Positions 7,781 through 11,608 of a stretch of 11,608 nt of DNA are shown here, piece by piece. Each line of letters opens with the position of its first letter. Position 1 is the first letter of the stretch. Under the pieces are notes generated by a model, which saw nothing but the letters and a program-made list of their open reading frames with translations, searched no databases and was not told the origin of the DNA. Source of the stretch: Stephanodiscus triporus (lineage: Eukaryota > Bacillariophyta > Thalassiosirophyceae > Thalassiosirales > Thalassiosiraceae); assembly GCA_036939755.1 (NCBI GenBank), contig JALLAZ010000855.1, forward strand, positions 1-11,608. The letters run 5' to 3'. The position numbers and the translations under genes are program-made.

Positions 7781-10121
7781 ATGCCCATAACAATCATTCA
7801 CTGTTGGTCCTCGCCCAGGTCCAGGTCCACGGCCCTGCTCTATTCCTTCGAGGCGCGGGGGGTCGACACCGTCGCGCTCGACGAGCCGCTGTATCGCCGA
7901 TGGCTGCGCGAGAAGATCGGCTCCGGCTCCGGCTCCGGCGGCGGCGGCGCCCGCGCCGTGACCAGGCCATACGCCGAGGCGCTCCTCCGTGGCGACCCCC
8001 CCGAATGCGGCGGCGGCGACGACGACGCGTGGAGGTGGGAGCGGGAGAGGAAGTCCTCCGACGAGCGCGTGTACGACGCCGTCGCCTCCCTCTTGGGGGG
8101 GGGGAACGACGCGAGCGGTTGCGTCTTCCTCAAGCAGATGGCGAAATTCTCGCACCTGTTCGATTTCGACGCCGGCTGGGAGACGCGGACGACTCGTCGA
8201 ATCGACGACGACGACCACCGTGGCGACGACGACGAATGGAGGGAGAAATGCAGGCGTCTGCTCCTCGACCGCGGCGCGGAAGTACGACACCGCCACCTCC
8301 TCCTCGTGCGCGATCCGATGTGCGTGCTGTCCAGCTGGATGGGAAAGTCGGGGAACGTCCACGGGAACAATCCCCACCCCGACGAGGTGGGGATAACGCA
8401 GCTGTCGGACGTGTACTCGAGGATCGTGGGATCGTCCATGAATCGCGGCAACGACGACGACGATGACCACGACGACCCGGTGGTCGTCGTCGACTCGGAC
8501 GACCTCGCCGCGAATCCGCGCGAGACGCTGCGCGAGATCTGCGACGGGCTCGGGATCGATTATCGCGATTCGATGCTGAGGTGGGAACCGGGCCCGCACG
8601 TATGCGACGGTCCGTGGGGTGCGTATCAATTTGGGAGGCTCATCTCCTCCCGCGAATGAACGCATTCGCCTCTCGTCGTCGTCGGTAGATTCGACTCGTC
8701 GACATTATTTTATCGTTTTTTTTTCTTTTCTGAGCATGATGGTGTACGCCTGTTCTCTTCTTTTTTCTTTCTTCCCTTTCGTAGCCCGGTGGTGGTATCA
8801 CGACGTCTGGGAGAGCGATGGATGGGACGCGGACGAAGCGGACGACGATGCCGCGGGCGGCGGCACCGGGATCGACCATCCCCGAACGCAGAAATATCGC
8901 ACCGTCCCGCCGTCCCTCCTCCCGGCCTTGCGCATGTCGATACCCGCATACGACTTCCTCCGGACGCTCACGCGCGCCTACAAACGCAGGGCCGTCGCGA
9001 CGCCGCCGTCCGGGAGGCTGTACGAGGACCCGCGAAACGAGAACGTGTTCGTCTTCGTCGGCGCGAGGGGGAGGGGACGCATCGTCCCGCGCGATATGGC
9101 GGGAGTGTCCCCCTTCGATTCGTCCGTTCAGGGCGGTGATGCGACTTGGGGTGAGTGGCGTCGAAATACCAGGTAGAACTGCCCGGCGAAAGAATCTCGT
9201 CGATCCTTGCGGGGCGACATTGCTCAACTGCATACTTCCTCTTACCCTCTTACTCCTCGTCCGCCTCCAGAGGGGATCAGGATTTATAATGGCAGAGTAT
9301 TCCACCTTGAGCGTCACTTGGACAGATTGTTCCGATCGGCGAAGGCGTTGGGATTCGAGAACGTTCACACCCGATCGGAAATCACCGAGGCAGTCTTTCG
9401 GGTCCTGGCGGCCAACGGCATGCGCGACGGGGCCCACATGCGCTTGACCCTCACGCGCGGCGAGAAGTGCACCTCTTCGATGAACCCGCTCTTCAACGTG
9501 TACGGCACGACGCTCATAATACTCCCCGAATGGAAGCCCACCGAGGGAGCCACAACCTACGACAACACGAAAGGGATTTCCCTGATAACCGCGGGAGTTT
9601 GTCGACGCAGCCCTCCCAGTACCTTGGACAACAAGATCCATCACAACAATTTGATTCAGAACATACTCCCGAAGATACAGGCCAACATCGCTGGTGTGGC
9701 GGACGCGATTATGCTCGACGTGGAGGGATATGTAGCCGAGACCAACGCGACGAACTTATTCTTAGTCCGTGGCGATCTAATGGGAATCGAGAATCATTCC
9801 CGTCACGATGGCATCGTTTTGATAACTCCCACGGGAGACCACTGTCTGCCCGGCATCACTCGCGATACCGTCCTGCTACTTGCCAGGGAGCTCGGGATCA
9901 AGACGGAAGAGAGGCGGGTTTCCTTGTCCGAATTCTACTGTGCGGATGAGGTCTTTACCACTGGAACGATGGGCGAGCTGACGCCCGTGACTAAGATAGA
10001 CGGGAGAGTTATTGGGCGGGAAAATGCGCGAGGTGCGGTAACGGAACTATTGCAGAGAACGTACAAAGAAGCGGTGGCAACAAGAGATGATTGGTCAACA
10101 GAGATCCCTCCATTTGCTTAG
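7781..10121 (+). CDS. Sulfotransferase-like P-loop domain fused to class IV PLP aminotransferase (BCAT-like)
   Basis: Three exons (7781-8618, 8785-9150, 9271-10121), both joins phase 1, give 684 aa. The N-terminal domain starts at the first Met, as in its plant relatives, with HCWSSPRSRSTALLYSF (residues 7-23), a PAPS/P-loop-like phosphate motif, then DEPLY, and a second nucleotide motif LLLVRDP (R177-P179). A linker reads DGPWARWWYHDVWESDGW across the first join. The C-terminal domain is a D-amino-acid/branched-chain aminotransferase fold: VSPFDSSVQGGDATWEGIR, phosphate-binding R420 in RHLDRL, Schiff-base lysine K523 in LDNKIHHNN, cofactor-ring glutamate E558 in ETNATN, then LPGITR and TTGTMGEL. 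The order matches Arabidopsis branched-chain-aminotransferase-like proteins (At3g05190/At5g27410 type), known to me by architecture; their substrate is not settled. Odd points: Gly/Ser and Asp/Val low-complexity insertions in the first domain, and about ten extra residues before LPGITR. No targeting peptide is seen, so a cytosolic site is likely. All catalytic residues are intact. Confidence 0.93.
8450..8505. repeat. Inverted GAC/GTC triplet tracts in the fusion gene
   Basis: A GAC-rich run coding for Asp (with His) is followed by a GTGGTCGTCGTC run coding for Val, giving DDDDDHDDPVVVVD. The two tracts are complementary and can form a hairpin. It repeats the arrangement in gene 1 in the opposite order and lies in a part of the P-loop domain that has no counterpart in the plant relatives I remember. 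Confidence 0.65.
8619..8784 (+). other. Intron 1 of the fusion gene (166 nt, phase 1)
   Basis: Donor TGGG|GTGCGT, acceptor TTTCGTAG|CCCGG after a long pyrimidine-rich tract. The join restores DGPWARWWYHDVW, matching the remembered plant sequence DGVWAPWWY. Confidence 0.9.
9151..9270 (+). other. Intron 2 of the fusion gene (120 nt, phase 1)
   Basis: Donor TGGG|GTGAGT, acceptor GCCTCCAG|AGGGG. The join restores GGDATWEGIRIYNG of the aminotransferase fold. Its length is a multiple of three, but retention meets TAG at 9174-9176. Confidence 0.94.
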
Positions 10122-10517
10122 ACAAACAGATACAGGTTTACTTAGAAGCATCTAGGTAGTTCGTATCATATGCCCCCACCTCAAGCCGCAGGCACAATCA
10201 AATCCTACTAGCACTATCTATCTACGTCGGCAGATGTGAGGATACCAAGTGGATATGGTGGCTGTGAAGCTCGTTTGTACATAAGGTTGGCGTTTGGACG
10301 ATGGTATTCATGTCGTAGCGTATGTTTGGATTTTACGGGCGCACATACTTTTCCAGTCATGTCCAATCATGCTGCTCAACTCACAGTGTCTGCTTGATTA
10401 TTTCATCATAAACGTTGTCATGAGTGTGACAACGCCAATTTCATGTTAAGAGTAAACTCATAGAGCCAATCGCCGCAACATCCAAATCATACCAACCAGC
10501 CACAATTAGGGGATGCC
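10122..10517. other. Region without a gene downstream of the fusion gene
   Basis: AT-rich sequence, presumably 3' UTR followed by spacer. No AATAAA was found near the stop. The only structure seen is the perfect hairpin at 10413-10434. All frames are interrupted. Confidence 0.55.
10413..10434. repeat. Perfect 8-bp stem, 6-nt loop
   Basis: CGTTGTCA (10413-10420) pairs with TGACAACG (10427-10434) around TGAGTG. No U-tract follows on either strand, so a bacterial-type terminator is not implied. It lies about 290 nt past the fusion gene's stop, in the non-coding spacer. Confidence 0.6.
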
Positions 10518-11521
10518 CTACTTCTGCAATGCCGGTCCTTTAATTCTTCGTGAAGTTAACAAATAATTTGGGTCGTCCAAAATGGCCCAGTGGGAGGGAA
10601 GATCTTTGCTCATAAAATTCTTATTCCCCACAGGTCTGTGGATCGAAATATGGTACTTTCTCACTGCCATATCAAGCATTTCCCTCAGAGATGAATTGGC
10701 CTCTGAGACCATTATGCCCCTCTGGGCGGCGGTGCTTGTATTGGTCCTGCCGTGCCTTGGTTTTCTGTTTCCAGTGGTCCAGGCCACCCGTTCCAAGATC
10801 CCATTTGGGTATTGATGCTTTAGGAGATGATTCAGTCCCTCTATGTCCAAACACTATTCTACTCCTTCATATTTTTGAAGGTGTGGCACTGACCTACACA
10901 ATCAAGGCATTGGAGCCTATGGAAACTGGTGCATTCTTAGGCTCGACGGAAAATCAACCCACGTGATGCGTATTTCTTTTCTTGGTCTTTGTTACTTGCC
11001 ATGTGGGATCTTCCTGAGTCAAATGTCGTTGAAAATTTGTTCCCTTTGTGGACTTAGCTTTGCAATGATCAACATAGTTCTTGTCTCCGTTTGATCTTTC
11101 CTCATTAAGCTCTATACCCACAACCCGAGCATTTCCTACTTCCACATTATCGCTTGCGACCTAACTCTATTGATTTCTGCTGCTTTAATTGCAAGCCAGG
11201 AGTTTCCCCCTTGGAATTGAATGGTGACATCAAATTTGCTGTCCGGAATCACAAGTTTCATATCGGGTACAACTTCTTTGTGCTGAGCAAGGTTTACCCC
11301 ATTCTCCATGTGGCATGCAATGTGCTCAAACGCAGTGTCACAGTTGGCATTGTCTCCTCAGCAGCTATTTGGCATATGTATCACCTTTGCCTCTCTTGGG
11401 GTATATGCCAGTGGGTGCTCGATGCTGTCTGTGAATCTAAGAATGACTCAGCTTGGTCTAGTGTTGGTTTGCGTGGTGGGATATATCCTCACTCATCCAA
11501 GTATTCATGTTCCAAGTCCAT
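10518..11521 (-). pseudogene. Broken minus-strand coding-like region, unidentified (possible mobile-element relic)
   Basis: Several minus-strand blocks follow one another with frame changes: 11521-11381 (starts MDLEHEYLDE, one TGA at 11489-11491), 11357-11136 (DTAFEHIACHMENGV, SKFDVTIQFQGGNSWLAIK), 11145-10954 (ARVVGIELNEERSNG, then Lys/Thr-rich) and 10850-10518 (NHLLKHQYPNGILERVAW, SLREMLDMAVRKYHISI). Codons in these blocks favour a purine first base, as true coding frames do, and the peptides look globular or basic rather than low complexity. No reverse transcriptase, integrase, transposase or zinc-knuckle motif was recognised, and no terminal repeats were seen inside the window. The best reading is an old, mutated gene or element that enters from beyond the right edge. 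A plus-strand frame over part of the same DNA is an alternative. Confidence 0.33.
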
Positions 11522-11608
11522 TCTCACTAACCAGATGCCTCAATTGAAACCTAACAAAAGCCATAAGTTGATCTATAAAACTTTAAATGTTACTCAGCAA
11601 AACGTACT
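11109..11608 (+). other. Stop-free plus-strand frame running off the window edge
   Basis: From 11109 (just after TAA at 11106-11108) to 11608 one plus-strand frame of about 166 codons has no stop. It contains CCFNCKPG, LELNGDIKFAVRNHKF and IGYNFFVLSKVYPILHV, with several Cys, Trp and Tyr. No family is recognised. It overlaps the minus-strand coding-like blocks, whose codon pattern looks better, so this may be an antisense shadow. An internal ATG at 11373-11393 region exists, but a true start or splice acceptor cannot be fixed. Confidence 0.25.

Noticed and set aside
7736..8665. 309-codon minus-strand open frame opposite the fusion gene's first exon
   Set aside because: It mirrors GC-rich codons of a recognised domain, is made of Val/Asp/Arg-rich low-complexity sequence and has no family resemblance. 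It is an antisense shadow.
8640..9644. 334-codon minus-strand open frame over exons 2-3 of the fusion gene
   Set aside because: It crosses two well-supported introns and exons of the plus-strand gene and shows no domain.
10413..10434. Hairpin as a bacterial-type terminator
   Set aside because: There is no T-tract, and the window is clearly eukaryotic with introns.
1..11608. CRISPR arrays, rRNA genes, insertion sequences with intact transposase, operons
   Set aside because: No regular spacer-repeat pattern, rRNA-like segment or transposase motif was seen, and gene structure is eukaryotic.

Overview
The window looks like nuclear DNA of a photosynthetic alga with a complex plastid, most likely a diatom. 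Three things point there. Introns are short (85-166 nt) with GT-AG ends and GTGAGT-like donors. Two predicted proteins begin with a signal-peptide-like stretch ending in an Ala-Ala/Gly-Phe motif resembling the 'ASAFAP' plastid-targeting signal of diatoms. One multi-exon gene belongs, from memory, to a Cys/His-module family common in diatom genomes. The species cannot be named from sequence alone. The gene-dense parts are GC-rich with many GAC/GTC runs; 4706-6200 and 10122-11608 are more AT-rich.

Layout, left to right. (1) 189-1319 +: an unrecognised protein with a possible plastid presequence. (2) 1534-2069 -: a flavodoxin-like reading frame, convergent with gene 1, broken by an in-frame TGA and a frame change; it reads as a pseudogene, a recent lesion or an assembly error. 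(3) 2395-4705 +: a two-exon ABC1/ADCK-type (UbiB family) atypical kinase of 737 aa with all diagnostic motifs and a likely plastid presequence; it shares a 325-nt divergent upstream region with (2). (4) 5385-7383 -: a four-exon gene whose protein (569 aa) carries two copies of a C-x2-C...H-x3/4-C module, each interrupted by a phase-1 intron at a matching place. (5) 7781-10121 +: a three-exon gene for a 684-aa fusion of a sulfotransferase-like P-loop domain and a class IV PLP aminotransferase, the architecture of Arabidopsis branched-chain-aminotransferase-like proteins. (6) 10518-11521 -: overlapping broken reading frames with codon-like composition, perhaps an old mobile element or decayed gene. 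A competing plus-strand frame stays open from 11109 to the right edge.

The genes do not form an obvious pathway. Genes 2/3 and 4/5 are head-to-head pairs that could share regulatory DNA. Exon joins were worked out by hand from reading frame, splice consensus and remembered family alignments; no transcript or database evidence was available. The observations most worth following up are the duplicated Cys/His module with matched intron positions, the broken flavodoxin gene, and the unexplained right end.
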